The notes under the pieces were generated by a model, which saw only the letters and a program-made list of their open reading frames with translations, was not told where the DNA came from and ran no database searches. Both the position numbers and the translations under genes were made by a program. A DNA stretch of 64,000 bases. Source: Schistosoma mansoni. Lineage: Eukaryota > Platyhelminthes > Trematoda > Strigeidida > Schistosomatidae. Below, one piece after another: positions 34,260 through 47,789 of the stretch; position 1 is the stretch's first letter, and each line of letters starts with the position of its first letter. The stretch spans positions 16,170,770 through 16,234,769 of the forward strand of contig NC_031497.1 of NCBI RefSeq assembly GCF_000237925.1. The letters run 5' to 3'.

Positions 34260-36275
34260 ATGTTTTAAAGGACAAAATGGAAAAAGTCTAACCAACTTAG
34301 AAACGGTAGAGATCTTGGATGCCTGCTCCAATGACTGATTAAACTAGAGACCTACACATGCGAAATCCTTCATCAATGTAGCTCCAGTTGGTGGTATGGA
34401 AAATATCCATTTCCTGAGTTAGTTCTAGAAAAATTAAAATTCTTACGCTCACGAAAATCACCAGGGTGTGACAACAACGAAACTGTAGCAGCATACCGAC
34501 ATGTTACCTGTTCAAACAGTCACTAGATTCACACCAACTGTCCAGAGGACGGAAGCAGGCCATTTTCTCTCAAATCTTCAGACGAGAAGCTTTACTTCTA
34601 ACTCTGTAGTAGACTATGGAAGAACAAGTAAATGAAAAAGATGGAATACACGGAACAATACACTCCGCGAAGCCTATCACGAGTCCAGGAAAGCCATGTC
34701 ATGTGCATACAATCCTCTCATAACATTAGGAAGGTGAAAGGCTTGCTGTGACCATAGGATACTGGTTCATGTGTGATACCTTGATTTTGCACAAGCCTTT
34801 GACATAGTACTTCATGTATTTCTTATAGCAAAGGTTGCAACGGTGGATTTCACTGACCTACTTTTATCCTGAGTCCAAAACTACTCAGAGAATAAGATGT
34901 TTCGTACCAAGGTAAATAGAGTGCATGTTAGATGACGGGACTCAATATCAGGAGTTTCGCAAAGAGTTATCTTTGGTCCATCGCTGTTCCTGGCTTTTAT
35001 TAATGGTTAGACAGAACTAATCTGTACAGACAGCTCAAAGATCTATATGTCCATAAAAGCTAAAAGGGCTCATTAGAGCTTTAAAAGGACCTTATAGCAA
35101 TTGAGATGGGTACTAGACAAAGCTTTGAAACCTTACCTGTGGAAATCTCATTTCATGAGTGTTCTGCCTTACCATATATTATGCACTTACACCTTTCGTG
35201 AAAATTTCCCTATTAACTCCTTAGAGAGTCACGTCGAGCTAGTAACCATAGAGGGCAACACAAGTACACAACCAGTACATCACCACCATGCGCTTCGAAG
35301 CGACTGCCTAAAGATGGCACAGATAATGGCGAACATCCAGATACGCTCCCACTTCTCATCAGGATGTGCCTTCGTTGAGAGTACTCTCCTAACCAAAGTG
35401 ACTGCAGCCCCATCACTGGATAGCTTTAAGTGAAGACTTGAAAAACACAAACTCATGGACTGATATCTTCCTTTTGGACCAGCTGTGTCTACTGAATATC
35501 TCATGATTTACCACGGTGATCATTACTGCATAACGGTAACTACTCCCCACCTCTCTTATTATTGTCTCCTTTTACCCTCCTATTCTCTCAATTATATCTC
35601 ATACTGTGTGCAATACCAATTAATCACGTTTGAAACAACCATCTCCTATTGTGACTCAAATTACCACTCTCATTTTTCATATTGTAACCAATCAACGTTT
35701 TGCATGTCAATGTGACAGCTATTGCTATCCAGAAACCCTAACATTCTGAGACAAACGTACTCACTTAGATTCAAAAACATAGAAATCCACAACTAACCAA
35801 CGAACTGTCTAGAGTTAGTGCAGTCAAGCGGCTAGAATAACATTCACCGGACATGACCAGATATTTTGCGCCATGCCGAACACCTTTATCAGCCTCCTGC
35901 AGATACTCCACCGAAAACAGATATGGCACGGGTGACTTCGTCCTACACCGTTATTAAAGCTTCCGATATTCTGGAGGGATATAAGTTCGAAAATTCTAAA
36001 AGCCCCCAACTTCGCATGTATCTATTCTCGAACATCAGTTGTATGTTGCAACGCTACCTCCATAAAGTGCGCCAAGTGTGATATTGGTATTGACATGTTT
36101 CTTATGAAATCCATTTACATTCATATCTTATGAAATATCAACCCAGCTGAGTAATTTTCAACAGTGAAAATTGTAACTTCTCTAACAATTTGATCTTGCC
36201 TGTAAACCGGCATGCCTCATGTAACAATCTGTTATTTGAGAATAAATTATTATTATTATTATTATTATTATTAAC
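34260..36275 (+). mobile_element. CR1-like LINE, heavily decayed
   Basis: Short translated pieces keep LINE order: KLKFLRSRKSPGCDNNE (RT entry), DFAQAFDIVLHVFLIAKV (RT motif A-like), SGVSQRVIFGPSLFLAFIN (motif B/C-like), and RSDCLKMAQIMANIQIRSHF and TAAPSLDSFK (C-terminus). A (TTA)n tail ends it at 36245-36275. Numerous stops; no functional protein is possible. From 36280 to 37890 I see nothing supportable. Confidence 0.65.
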
Positions 36276-37899
36276 AAAAATGTCCATCGGTTTATACGGA
36301 TTGGTAACTTGGATATGGAATATTGGATCCCGATCTTGTCATTTACGAGTAGAAGCACTGTCGGAAGACTCTAATATAGGCATCCTGATCATCTTAAAAC
36401 GCACTCCACTTGAGACACTTCTCTTATTCACTGTAAACTTGAATTGTTGGGCTCACTCTTGACTACCTCTGACTTTGATCAAGACGGTTGTTCTCTTTGA
36501 CCATCAACATATTCTTTCTTGTTCGCCATGCAGCAAAACGTTTTTATCTTTCTAATATAACAGTTCCAGATGCCTAACAGAAGGTAGTCATTTCTGACAA
36601 TAACACTTATTGACTTGAGCATAGTCAAGTTAAGATAAAAAACCAAACGCCGACCGATAATTTCCATACCCTTTGTGTATAAAACAGACTAAATTTCTCA
36701 CAAATGTTGGTGTTTGTTAGGTACTAACCCTTAAAGAGCTGCTAAAACGGGATTTATTGCAGAAAGCATAGAAATCGGAAGTATGGAATATAGCATAAGT
36801 TGGAGTCATGTTCCGGATACGTAACTTTGTTATTGTATTGCAATAAAGGTGTTTGAATATGCCCTTAAAATATAAAATACTTTTTGCTATACCCTTTTGA
36901 TCCGTCTATATTCACTTGCTAAGCCTACCTTTCTGATATTATTAAATTAATAATCTACGTTACGTACTGTGCCTATGAGGATGGTTTACGTGCAAGTTGA
37001 GAGTTCATTTTTAGAACGGTCTTTCAAAGAGTTGACTAATGGCTCTGCTTTAATATGTTTGAGATCTTCGTAAGATTACTTTGCACATCGACTGCGCCAA
37101 GTAAATTTTTAGAAGCGCTCGAACTGGAGTATACTGTCATCCTATCTAGTGTCTTGGGGTCGTCTAGAACTTTACCTAATTCGTAAATAAAGTGGCCTGT
37201 GTGTCTGTTTCACGTAATCCAACTAAAATCCTATTCAAAAGGATAATATACTTTCTCGGCCTCAGAAACAAACTTTCCAAGCCCGTTGTTAATCGAAGAA
37301 TAAAGATCAGAAATAGTCGCTCTTGTCCAAACTGCAAACGATAGCTGTGAGTTTCATTTCACGTCTTATGGAAACCTCATCTTATATAATTGTACGTGTT
37401 GCTGGTATGTAATGCTTATTCCCAGGAGGATACAGCGATCATACTGCACTGCACTTGAGGTTTCGAAAACAACTCACGATAAAACTGTTTCATCCAGTTA
37501 AGAGAAATGATATGGATATACCCTGGCGCTTTAGAGTCTTATACTGGCAGAGTACAAACCACTTGATTATCACACATTCAAATCCACATTGGTTGTTGTA
37601 TTTTTCTAATTGGAGGAAAAAATAAATCCAGAAGTGACTAGATAGTAGGAAGTTATTTTGTTAATTGATCCTTACAGTCGATCGTAAAACACTCACATCC
37701 AAGTGCTGGGGCTTCATGAATAGATGTAAAATGATCATCTTAGGTTTCCATTTGGTAAAGATAATACAGTATAGTGATCGTGCCTAACCCAAAGAACAGT
37801 TTCCTAGTGTTAGGAGAAGTATTGGACGAAGTAGCTTGATTTCTCAGCTATTGTCAAGGTATGGCTTGGACCGAGCCAAACCAGGGAAACACGGACTAT

Positions 37900-38165
37900 C
37901 ATTATGAAATTATGAAGGGACCTATCAAATTTGGGATGTCATCGAAAACCTGGAAGAAATGGAGTGCCATCTCGTCTTCCTGTGAAACTCCTGAGTAGTG
38001 TAAATCGACAACTGATAATTGAACCTTAGGAGTTAGTCTCGCGAGAGAGCTTTTAACCTTTAAACCACCGAGTCGAGATCCATCGGTGTATAAATCTAGC
38101 ATCGACAAGTCCACAATATTGAACAACCATCCCCCATTGTCTTCAATTGGTACCTTCTCTACACC
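37900..38165 (-). CDS. open exon-like stretch, unidentified
   Basis: One minus-strand frame is open for about 85 residues (NIVDLSMLDLYTDGSRLGGL, then SSLARLTPKVQLSVVDLHY). LYTDGSRLGG resembles the DGS motif of ribonuclease H domains in LINEs and retroviruses, but the rest does not clearly follow that fold. It may instead be a host exon, perhaps of the same gene as 29540-30210. A possible donor is CAG/GTTTTC near 37950. No family assigned. The stretch 38200-39640 beyond it shows no secure gene. Confidence 0.25.
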
Positions 38166-39648
38166 CTACACGGCCGAGCCTCAGAGGACATGATTTCCAA
38201 ATAGGAGTTCAGAGCTTTCAGCCCATTTACGAGGTCATGGATGGATACTGCTGAGGAGTCTCATGCTAAGACAAAATAGGTTTCCAGTGCTCCTAGGTTT
38301 TCTAAATTTGGTTCATGATTTAATAAGACTCAGATAACTGTGAAGACACTGCTTCCATGTCATACGGTCGTACTTATTGTATATCGTATGTGAATTTATT
38401 GTATTTCACAATGCGGTGTCTTTTGGTGAACTGACAACCCTAAGTACGGTTGGTTATCGGGACCTATCATGGAATGGTTTTGATTATTGACATCCCTCAC
38501 TTATATCATTGCCGGAACACCCATATATCCCTTTTTTATACAAACCCAACCGTCCTTACTGTGTTAGTGGGTTTGTACTGTCTAGTACGATGTCGAGCTG
38601 ACATGAATCATTCCAGCTTCTGATCAAACTAATCAATTTATTCTCGAGTCACATTTTGACCTTATCAGTCATTCACTTACGGCCTTAACTATTTTTATAT
38701 GAGCGCATGTGTGTCCATCCCTTACCCTACTTATCATATGACTTCAGATTACTTTTGTCTGGTTATAAATATTTAGTCTTTCTATGTTAAATTGAGTTGG
38801 TACACCTATCTTCTTCACTTCCCTTCTATTAACCTCTTCCTATCTTTATTGCTTATTTGGGTAAACGAGTCCTTGGAATAAATTAGCTCAACATAACCGG
38901 TGATAAGTTTCTTACAACCACAGTCACGCAAGCGATGTCAGCCTGGGTAATATACTAAGTTATGTGGAAGATTAACGGCCAATAAAATGTTATGAAATTC
39001 CAAAGGCTGTTCACATAACACTCACTGACACTGACCCATTAGAGGCTCCTGTTGATCTAGTTGTAAGACGGCTTGAGAATTAATGTTGAGAATACAATTT
39101 CAACACAATTTAGTGATAGATAAAGATCCTGTCAAGATTTGGCTGGTACAAGTTTAGAAGCAAAAACAATTACAGGTGAACTGTAAGATTTGAACCGGCA
39201 GTGGAGGCGAACTATCAAGTGATAGCTGATGAAGTTACATGTAATAAACTAAGTCAGTAGATCTTTCATGAAGGACATTTTTTTCAGCTTTTTAATCCGC
39301 CTATATGAGACGTGGTTTAGAAAACTTAAACGAAGCATACATTTCATGTACCGTTGAAGACGGTCAGGATATCCAAGCTGTAGATACCATGTTAGTGTAA
39401 GGACAATCTAACAACACATCTATGGAGTTATAGAAACCCTCAAACCGACCTTCTTCATCGTTAAACAAAATTTTACAGCTTCCAGTTGTCCTTATTTTGA
39501 ACAGTAAAATAAGTGTTAACATAGCTTGTCTCTTTGTTCGCTCTAGAGATAATCATATTCGAGTTCATGGCGAAAAACCTCAGGTTGTCTCCGTTTTTCC
39601 TTGTGGTCGACTACAAGAGCTCTTTTAGATCAATCTGAACTATTCAAT

Positions 39649-40433
39649 ATGGGTAAAAGTATTCTAAGAGGAACTTGATCCTTAGGGAAATGCTTACAGT
39701 GAGAATAAACATGGATTAACCGAGTCAGAATTATTATTGCTGAGGCTACTAAAGGAGTAGTGCATGTAAACAAAACACTACCAGTAGAATGAAACCTAGT
39801 GATATTATTGAATAAACAATCGACAGTTGTCATAAGTGAAAATCAAAGAAGTTTACAACCATTGTCATTTTGAGGTTGTGGTATTGGGCTGTTGTTTGAG
39901 TGACCTAGCACGGTGCTCACAATTTCAAAAACGATGTCGCGTGACGGAAAGTAGGTGTTGTTTTTTTCCTTATCATGTACTCAGAACGGCAGTTCGGCTG
40001 ATGCGACCAGGTGTCGTTGTCTTAGTTTTGGCCGGACGTTACGCAGGCAGAAAAGCAATCGTTATTAAGAGCTATGATGAGGGTTCAGGAGAAAAACCTT
40101 ATGGGCACGCTCTGGTTGTTGGGATTGATAGATACCCGCGACGCATCCTCAGAAGAATGGGAAAGAAACGGATGGAAAGCCGATCTAAAATCAAACCTTT
40201 TGTGAAAGTTGTAAATTACAACCACCTGATGCCTACAAGGCATTCAGTGAATATTGTTTTCGACACCAAGATTATCAATAAGAATGCAATGAAAGACAAG
40301 TCCTTACGAAAGAAGGCGAAATTAGAGGCCAAGCTGAAACTGCAGCAGAGGTAACTCGTATTTCGTTTCGTTCATTTTCTATAGGTACAAATCAAATGAA
40401 AACCCTTGGTTTTTCCACAAACTACGTTTCTAA
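39649..40433 (+). CDS. RPL27: 60S ribosomal protein L27 (eL27)
   Basis: Structural protein of the large ribosomal subunit. The main exon (39993-40350) codes RLMRPGVVVLVLAGRYAGRK, then GIDRYPRR, SKIKPFVKVVNYNHLMPTR and AKLEAKLKLQQ, which follow eL27 throughout its KOW-type domain. The last exon (40385-40433) codes YKSNENPWFFHKLRF and TAA, the family's usual C-terminus (FFQKLRF in animals). The intron between them is only 34 bp (GTAACT...TATAG), and the split codon AG/G restores Arg. The first codons are less certain: an ATGG/GTAAAAGT site at 39649-39652 would join to the acceptor at 39992 and give MVRLMRPG, as in other animals. The Lys usual after Pro-Gly is Val here. An AATAAA lies 28 nt after the stop. 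Confidence 0.88.
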
Positions 40434-40460
40434 TATAAGGATTATTATGAAAATAACTCT

Positions 40461-40466
40461 AATAAA
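40461..40466 (+). terminator. poly(A) signal of RPL27
   Basis: AATAAA 28 nt downstream of the TAA stop. Beyond it, up to 43085, there is AT-rich sequence without a supported gene. A 120-codon open stretch at 42702-43070 lacks protein-like character. Confidence 0.6.
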
Positions 40467-43088
40467 AGAAGGGTAATCGCACAATTGTTTTGGTATATTG
40501 TTTACCGGGTGGTTCCATCAGTGAATGACTATTTAGCATTACAAGGATTTGTTCACGACTCCTATGGCTGCAGTGACTTGCTTAATGTGTGATTGTTCTC
40601 AAACCAAATAATTTTTTAGTCTGTTCTCACAATTAGTCTAAGCAATATGTCGATGAAATTTTGATTATAGTCATCATTAGCACAACACATCGTGCCAGTT
40701 GATCGCAACGGTTAATATTCCCTGTGTAAACGGGACTCGGCTATTTTATGCGACTACTGTTAAGGATAGTCTTAACGTTCTGGCGCCTAGAAACCTAAAT
40801 ACTCATGAACAATAATTATTTGTCACTGTTCATTATAAACGTTCGAAAAGTTGTTTTCACACTATTATGATGTTTTTTTTCATAGTTTATAGTTTTTACC
40901 CTGGATTCACGTCTGAAGGCGTAGAGACTTCTGACTCCACAATTATCCTTAAGCATCTTACTCTAATTGATGTTGATCGCAACACAATTCGATGTTACTT
41001 CAGTTGCATTATGAATAAACCATCGAATATTGCCTGTCCCGTCAGAATGTGCTACGTATGATTTTTCAATGTAAACATAGTGCTTCATTTTCGGCCATTG
41101 TTTAAAAAGTTTATTTGGTTATCCTGTTGATTAAGGGATATTGTCGCATCTTACACAGTTATCTAACACGGCTGGCCATGTATTACGCAGTTATAGTTTG
41201 GTTCATACCTTGAATATTTGGACCTAGTGTGTCAGCGTAGACGCACATAAGTGTTCGTTGACTGTTGATAGTCTTAAACTTACTTTTCCGGCCGTTAGCG
41301 TTTCTTAATTTATCTTCCTCATAGTGTAATGTAAAGGCGTTGAACCAAAACTTACATACATTCCAACTAGCTTGTATAATTTAAGGAAAGCCACTTTCTT
41401 CGAGCTAAGTATCTTAAACAATATTTATCAGGAATGACATTGAATATTTTGCATTCCGTAGTAGTGTCGTGGAATTTATACTTAAATTCATTTAAGTTCA
41501 GTTTCTAGGGTCATGTCTTCATCAATAAACATCGGCTTTGTCGGATTGTAAGCATTTCGAGTATCTAGTCTCAGTGCCTTCAATCCAGGTTATACAGAGA
41601 CAGTAGGAATTAGGGTTAAGACCAATGACTAAGAATGCATACAGCAGATATACACATCTTGATTTAAGTTAATTTAATGTTTGGGTTTCCCGATTGTTGT
41701 TCGTAAGTAATTACTATTCGATGCTTCACCACCCGTCAAATCCTATCTTGGAGATGTCTTATTTTCCTTAGTTATTACTAAATAAGATATGTGGGTGACG
41801 ATCCTGTCATGATCTTCATAAAGCCAATATAATGTACCATTAGACTGGATGGTACTCATGGTTGTTTCTACTTGACTTAATAGTATAATACTTCTTGTTT
41901 TTGTCCAGCCTTTACAAACCTTAAATTGTTTCCGACACCAAATAGATCTGTAATTACTAAATGAATATACTGCCACCTATCGGATTTGCAAAGATTACAC
42001 ATGTAAGAGAAAAATTATATAGGAGATGCTTTTCATTATAAATAGCACGTATATTTGGGGATGTTTACATTTTTATTCAACTTAAGTATAAATCTTATTG
42101 TAGAGATGGCTGTTTTGACTTCTACTTTCACAGTTTTACTTGCAGAAACGCATGAATTAGGTCTACAAACGCTTATTGTTTTATATTCGCAACGTTAGAC
42201 GTAATTTTTCCTGGTTATAGCATAGTTCTTCAATCATGTAATCTACTATTAAACTCCTGACACTTTTAGGTCGACATCACGAGTTTGTTGGGTAAATTTA
42301 TTACGTAGTATGAAGGCGCCTGCTCAGTAATATTGTTCATTTTATATCGTATACAAAGATAATATTTACAGCATACGATGAATTCACTGCATTAGTTTTT
42401 TTAGCATGTACTGGCTATCAAGTTTTTCTTTTTGCAATTTTAACATGAATAAATTGTTCATCATAGAATCGTATGTTATTTGAAAGAAAACGTTCTAGTA
42501 GTGACAGATAAGTTGTTTTACGTGGCATTTATAGATTACTATAACGTTACCTGACGAATATTGCAGATTATTTAATGAAGCCTATCCTAAATGAAAATAT
42601 TCAATATACCACAGAAACATGCAGTTATATAAGTAAATTTATGTATCGCCTCTTATTATTTTGAAGTGAAGGCTTACAGAATAGTTTAGTGGTAAACGCT
42701 TTTGACTGGAACCATGCATGTTGGAAAAATAGTCAGTCTCCTACCTCACCAAAATCACACCCACTCTTCAGTATTATGCCTCTATTTTCAGCTACTCAAT
42801 TGCTTTGACTTACGCAGGACATGCTTTGCAAGCCCATTTACTCAACATTCGTCAGGTCTAGCACTTTTTTCTAAATTTTGCAGCCTTTCGTCCGATGTCT
42901 GCAGACCAGTGATACTTTGTGCTACGATCTCACTAATTTTCAGTCCTTTAACAGTACTAAATGTAAATCGATTATGTCATGTTAACCGGACCAGTCGCAA
43001 GTTTATTATCGCACACCGAGAAAGTTGGAGAAGCGAACATGGTAATGTTCTAAATATTTGTTTACTTTAATTGTCAACGTGGTGATGG

Positions 43089-44990
43089 GTCAGTCAGTCA
43101 GCTACAACGTAGGAACAGGCACATTTATGCATCGGTCCAAGTTGCCATACCTCATTAGCACTACAAGACGAACACCAGATTCAAAGAAGTAGTTAATTTA
43201 GTGGTGGTAGCTTATAAAGGATAGGTTGTACATAAGGACATAGTATAGGAAGGAAGATATGAAGCAATTTTAAGGTAAGACAGGGTGTTTGCACCTACGC
43301 CGTTGTGATCGCTTCTGAGCCACGTCACCCAGAGTCTCCAACCATTGGTTACGATAGTCGCGTGGATCCCAACCGAGTGGTCTGCATCTACCAACATGGC
43401 TCAGACTAGAAGTTAGTGACTTCAAGTACTGATGCCATGATTTGTTTTGGCCGCCCCTTTGAACCATCCCCTACATTAATCAGCAGAGCGCGTCGTGGTA
43501 ATCGGTGTTCAGGCAAACGTAACACGTGACCTAACCATCTCAGTCGATGAAGATTCATGACCTCATCAACTGATTTACCATCATTCCCTAATACCCTGTG
43601 TCTAACCTCACTATTACTTACCCGGTTATCACAGCAGATGCGAGCAATGTTTCTAAGGCACCTGTGGTCAAATACTAGTAACTTACGAATATCTTTTCTT
43701 AATGGCCATGTTTTACAGTCGCAAAGTAGAACAGAATGCACTGCTGCAGAGTATACTCACCTCTTTATTGATAGACGGATATCTGGAATTCGCCATAGGT
43801 GATGTAAGTTGGCAAAAGCCAAACGAGCTTTTTGAATCTGTGCAGAGCTTTCGTCAGACACCAACCCATTAGGGCTGATTAGACTTCCAAGATGAGTGAA
43901 GTTGTCGACGCGTTGGACTATTTCGCTCCCTCTCCTTAGTTCAGGTGTCGACGCAGGCCAGTCCTGGAGTATCAATTTACATTGGATGGGGAGAAACACA
44001 TCCCAAACACCCTGGCATTATTAATCAGTTTTAACAGAAGACTGCATTTTGTCAACGTCCTCAAACAGGACCATGTCATCTGCGTATTCTAAGTCGATTA
44101 GTGAGCCCCTGGTAGGAGATCGATTCCTGAAACTTCAGTCGAAGAGAATGTTATTTTCAGCAATAGGTCTATAATGAAGTTAAAAATGGGGATAGTGGAC
44201 AACCTTGTCGGACACCACTTGAGGTTGTAAAATCAGATGACAGTTCTCCATAAGCTCTGACTCGACTGGTAGTGTTCGAGTAAATAGCCTTCACAAGGTT
44301 TATGTACGGACGCCGATAAACATGTTTGTGCTTTAAGACCGGGGGAATAGTGAATATGCGGTCGATGCAGCCACGACCAAGTCTCAAGCCAGCCTGATTT
44401 TCTCGTGTTTGGAGTTCACGAGTCTTAGTTAGGCACCGGATAATTATTGAGGCAAGTATTATAGATGCTATGTTGGTCAGAGTGATCCCTCTTCGGTTAT
44501 CAAAGGATGATTTAGGCCCCTTCTTATATATTGGGACAATAAGTGATTGTGACCAGTCGAATGGGATTACGTCCAACTCCCAGATTTTAGCAAGAATATG
44601 AGTCAACCCAGTCGCTAAAGTTGGGGCACCATATTTAAAGACCTCTGGAGCCAATCCATCTGGACCAGCTGCTTTTCCTCGTTTCAGATTACTTTATAGC
44701 CTTTTGAACTTCAAGTAGGGTTGGGGGGCCTACTTCAATGCTCCATTCAGACTGTCTGGAAATAGTGGGTAGTTGTACAGTAACTGAAGGCCAGCTAAAC
44801 TGCTCCTTAAAGTGTTCTGCCCATCGTTCTAAACGTCTGTGCTGAGAGCGGATATGGATTCCGTCTTTTTCCGGTTGTTGACCTTTGTAGGACGCTCCGC
44901 TTCCATTGTTGCTAAACGTGGATATTTCAAATTGTAATACCCTATCCAGGCTACGAGAAGTTTGATCAAACAAGGTGTGTATAAAGAACT
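43089..44990 (-). mobile_element. RTE-type LINE, second family, 5'-truncated and broken
   Basis: Minus-strand pieces in order: RRLERWAEHFKEQFSWP; PPTLLEVQKAIK; then RT with GLTHILAKIWELDVIPFDWS, LIVPIYKKGPKSSFDNRRGI and SSGVRQGCPLSPFL; then NFTHLGSLISPNGLVSDESS; and the C-terminal CDCKTWPLRKDIRKLLVFDH, LHRLRWLGHVLRLPEHRLPR and SLTSSLSHVGRCRP. A short (GACT)n tail at 43089-43101 marks the 3' end. A gap in RT similarity around 44000-44170 and frame changes show it is dead. The 7213-7868 fragment is of the same family. The stretch 44995-45735 shows no feature. Confidence 0.85.
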
Positions 44991-45736
44991 TTCGTACTTT
45001 TCAGATTAGTCAGCGAGTTCAGAAGTACTGATCGCAAGTAAACTTGCCAGAGACAACTTTAAGACGAACACAAATTCATGGTTTGAGGTATTATTATTCT
45101 AATCCAAACAATGCTATGTATAGTCTCAGTGACATTTCACTGGTCCTACATATGCGTCGACATTTGGTTTACCCAGTGCTAAATTTCTGGTGATTCTTTC
45201 TTCAATCTTCTGATTTTAGGGTCCCTCTGGTCCTATGAAAATTCGTAGTACTTCCTAAAGTTTAGAGAAATATCGGGAAGACCTAGAATGTTTCGGACAT
45301 CCTTTGGAAATTTAAAAATATTTGGAGGAATTTCCCCAGACATAGTTAAGTCTTAGGGTCTTGTGCCATTTACCCCAAATTTTCTATTATGATCCCCAAA
45401 GTTGGGGGATTGATCCTCGCAGCACTTACTGGTTTTTGCTATGTTGACCAGTAGTTTATGTAACGTGACACGTGGGTGCGCACATTTCAATCTCTTGTCT
45501 TTAAAGAGAAGTGCAACCTAAGACCGGGAAATGTCCTTGGTTTGGGGTCTTCTTCATCGAAATGTCGACTTGTTTTGAGAAAAAACATAAATTAGAGAGA
45601 AAGACGAACATTTTCGTTCAGAAGAGACGACATTTTTTCGCCATTCGAAAACTCACGCTTCTAGAAAGCTAGTCACAGCCTAAATACTGGGGATGTCGGT
45701 TACATTTTATAAATGCTTGTGATACTGAAGATATCA

Positions 45737-46312
45737 CTATTATTATTCACAAACACATTATGGGTACATAAGTGCTGTGAAGAAACCATTTCGGGTTTCT
45801 TCAAAAAATGCAATAATATACAATTCTCAATAATGTTGACATTACATATGCCATGTTTAAGAAAGGAAGGAGCAGGAGAATAAAATAAAGATTGAATAGT
45901 AATAACAAATCAGGTTCTGCATAAATTGCAAGAATTTTGAAGGAGGGAAGGAAGAAACTAAGGAAATAGAAATAAAGGAGACGCGGAATACGTAAATTTC
46001 TTAACGCAGAACAAGAATAAACAATTATGTGTGCATATCAAAAATGAGTAATAAAATAAAACAGAATAAATTAATAAGTAAATAACTTATTATTACGGTA
46101 AGATATGTCGTTAGAATAAATGTTTGTGCGTGTACAGTCATAGTTTTGGGTGATGCTATGAAAGTCTCAATTAAGTGCAAAAGATAATCTATATGTATGA
46201 GGTGTATATACATAGTGAAGATAAAACGGGTCTGATAAGTTGAATTCAGCGTAACTCAAGTTATTGTCTTCATCCAAAGCTTCGTAATCTTAAGAATAAT
46301 ATTTATTTAGTT
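45737..46312 (-). mobile_element. CR1-like LINE 3' untranslated end
   Basis: It matches 50557-51150 closely, from the (ATT)n tail inward, and stops abruptly at 46312. It is a 5'-truncated copy of the same family as the complete LINE. From 46313 to 47370 no supported feature is seen. Confidence 0.85.
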
Positions 46313-47374
46313 TGACCAGCAACACCTGTAATCGAATAGCGCCCACCCAGTTAAGGTCAGAAGCGAGGAGGTTGGAAGATTTATTTGATGGGTTATCAAT
46401 AAATCGAGAAGTGACTGATCGTAGGAGATACTTACCACGCCGTTATGTAACGTGATCTGGTACGGATGCATGACCGAGTATCTTCAGCTAGACGAGTCCA
46501 CTAAAACTGATGTGGTCAGCATCCAATGTCGAACACTTACAGAGCTGTTGATTTTGAAGAATTATTTACATCTACAATACATTTGTTTGGCGGTCAACGT
46601 TACACAATGGTGAAAGCCGATTTTCGTAGCCTTATGTTTGGGTTAGTTTTACACCGAAAAGCGGGATAATCGCCATAAAAGGTGGCAAGGGTAAGGCGGG
46701 TTCTGAAGTCAAACCTATTTTCCGTTTTCCGAGTTTGAAGCGTTATACTGACTGTAGCGTTTTATCCTAGATAAATTTGCGTCTATTTAAGGGTTCTTTG
46801 TGTTATGCGGAGGTGTGTTAACAATCTGAATGGAAGAGAAATCTGAGCAAGAACATAGATGGCTCATGCAATAAACTTGCACCCGAGGAAAAACAGTAGA
46901 CAATAGCTGGAGTATTTAATAGCCGCATGTCACAAAACCTCAAAATATAATTGGTCGGCCTGTTTTTTTACGGTTAGTCTGCAAAAGTTGATATTCCCAT
47001 TATATTGATTGTCCAGTACTGATGTCATTGTTTGCTGATATCGAAGAACTATGTGTTTCTTAGCATTTCACAAACTACTATTGCAAAATCTTGCAAATCA
47101 GTTAGTTAATCTCTCTCCAATACCTGTTACATGTTATGTTAGAATACTTTATAATCACACCATTCATTCTCAGCTTCGAAAACTGTCAGATTGTTAGTAG
47201 ATAAAATATTTTCCTGTTTACGACCTGGATTTATTAAGATCTGTGTACATGTACATTGGCAACTGACATACAATTTCGCAGGACAGCAATTGTTCTCACA
47301 TGAGTTGCCTGTTTTTACCGTAATGAAGGCACTACCCTGCAAGTTCAACAGTACGAGGGAATTTGGGGAGGAAG

Positions 47375-47730
47375 GTTTTCTAAGACTGTCGAAGACCTTG
47401 CTTAAACCGGAGCAATACCTCTTCTTCTGGTTATATGATGAAAAATGCCATATGTGACGTGGAGAAGGAGCGTTTAATGATAAACTCGTATTAAGAAGGG
47501 TTTATAAGGCTTATCTATAGCAGAAATGATAATAACCTTTCCCATGATTCTTGATGGCACGGAGGTCACGTTCATGGGTCTACAGTTGGAAATGTTGCTG
47601 CATGAATTCTTTTTCAACTCAATGGTACTATATGGTGTTCTCCATACAAGTGGATAAGCACCGTAGTCCTTGTATGGTTTGAATAGTTTTAAACAGAATA
47701 TCGGGAATTCTCAACTACCTTGACTGCGAG
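47375..47730 (-). mobile_element. CR1-like LINE reverse transcriptase fragment
   Basis: The plus strand follows 52830-53200 of the complete LINE with many changes; the minus strand is therefore RT sequence around the motif A and upstream regions. Broken and old. Confidence 0.65.
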
Positions 47731-47789
47731 TTCTGATGCCGATAATATCCCATTACTTCAACATAAAATATATGGACCAAACATACAAA

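Noticed and set aside
42680-42730. TAGTTTAGTGGTAAACG, A-box-like
   Set aside because: No B box at the right distance, so a tRNA or SINE call is not supported.
42702-43070. 122-codon plus-strand frame
   Set aside because: Serine/leucine/cysteine-rich with no motif, no splice or poly(A) context; probably chance, possibly antisense repeat.
47191-47457. 88-codon plus-strand frame
   Set aside because: Its right part is antisense to a CR1-like RT fragment; the left part shows no protein signature.
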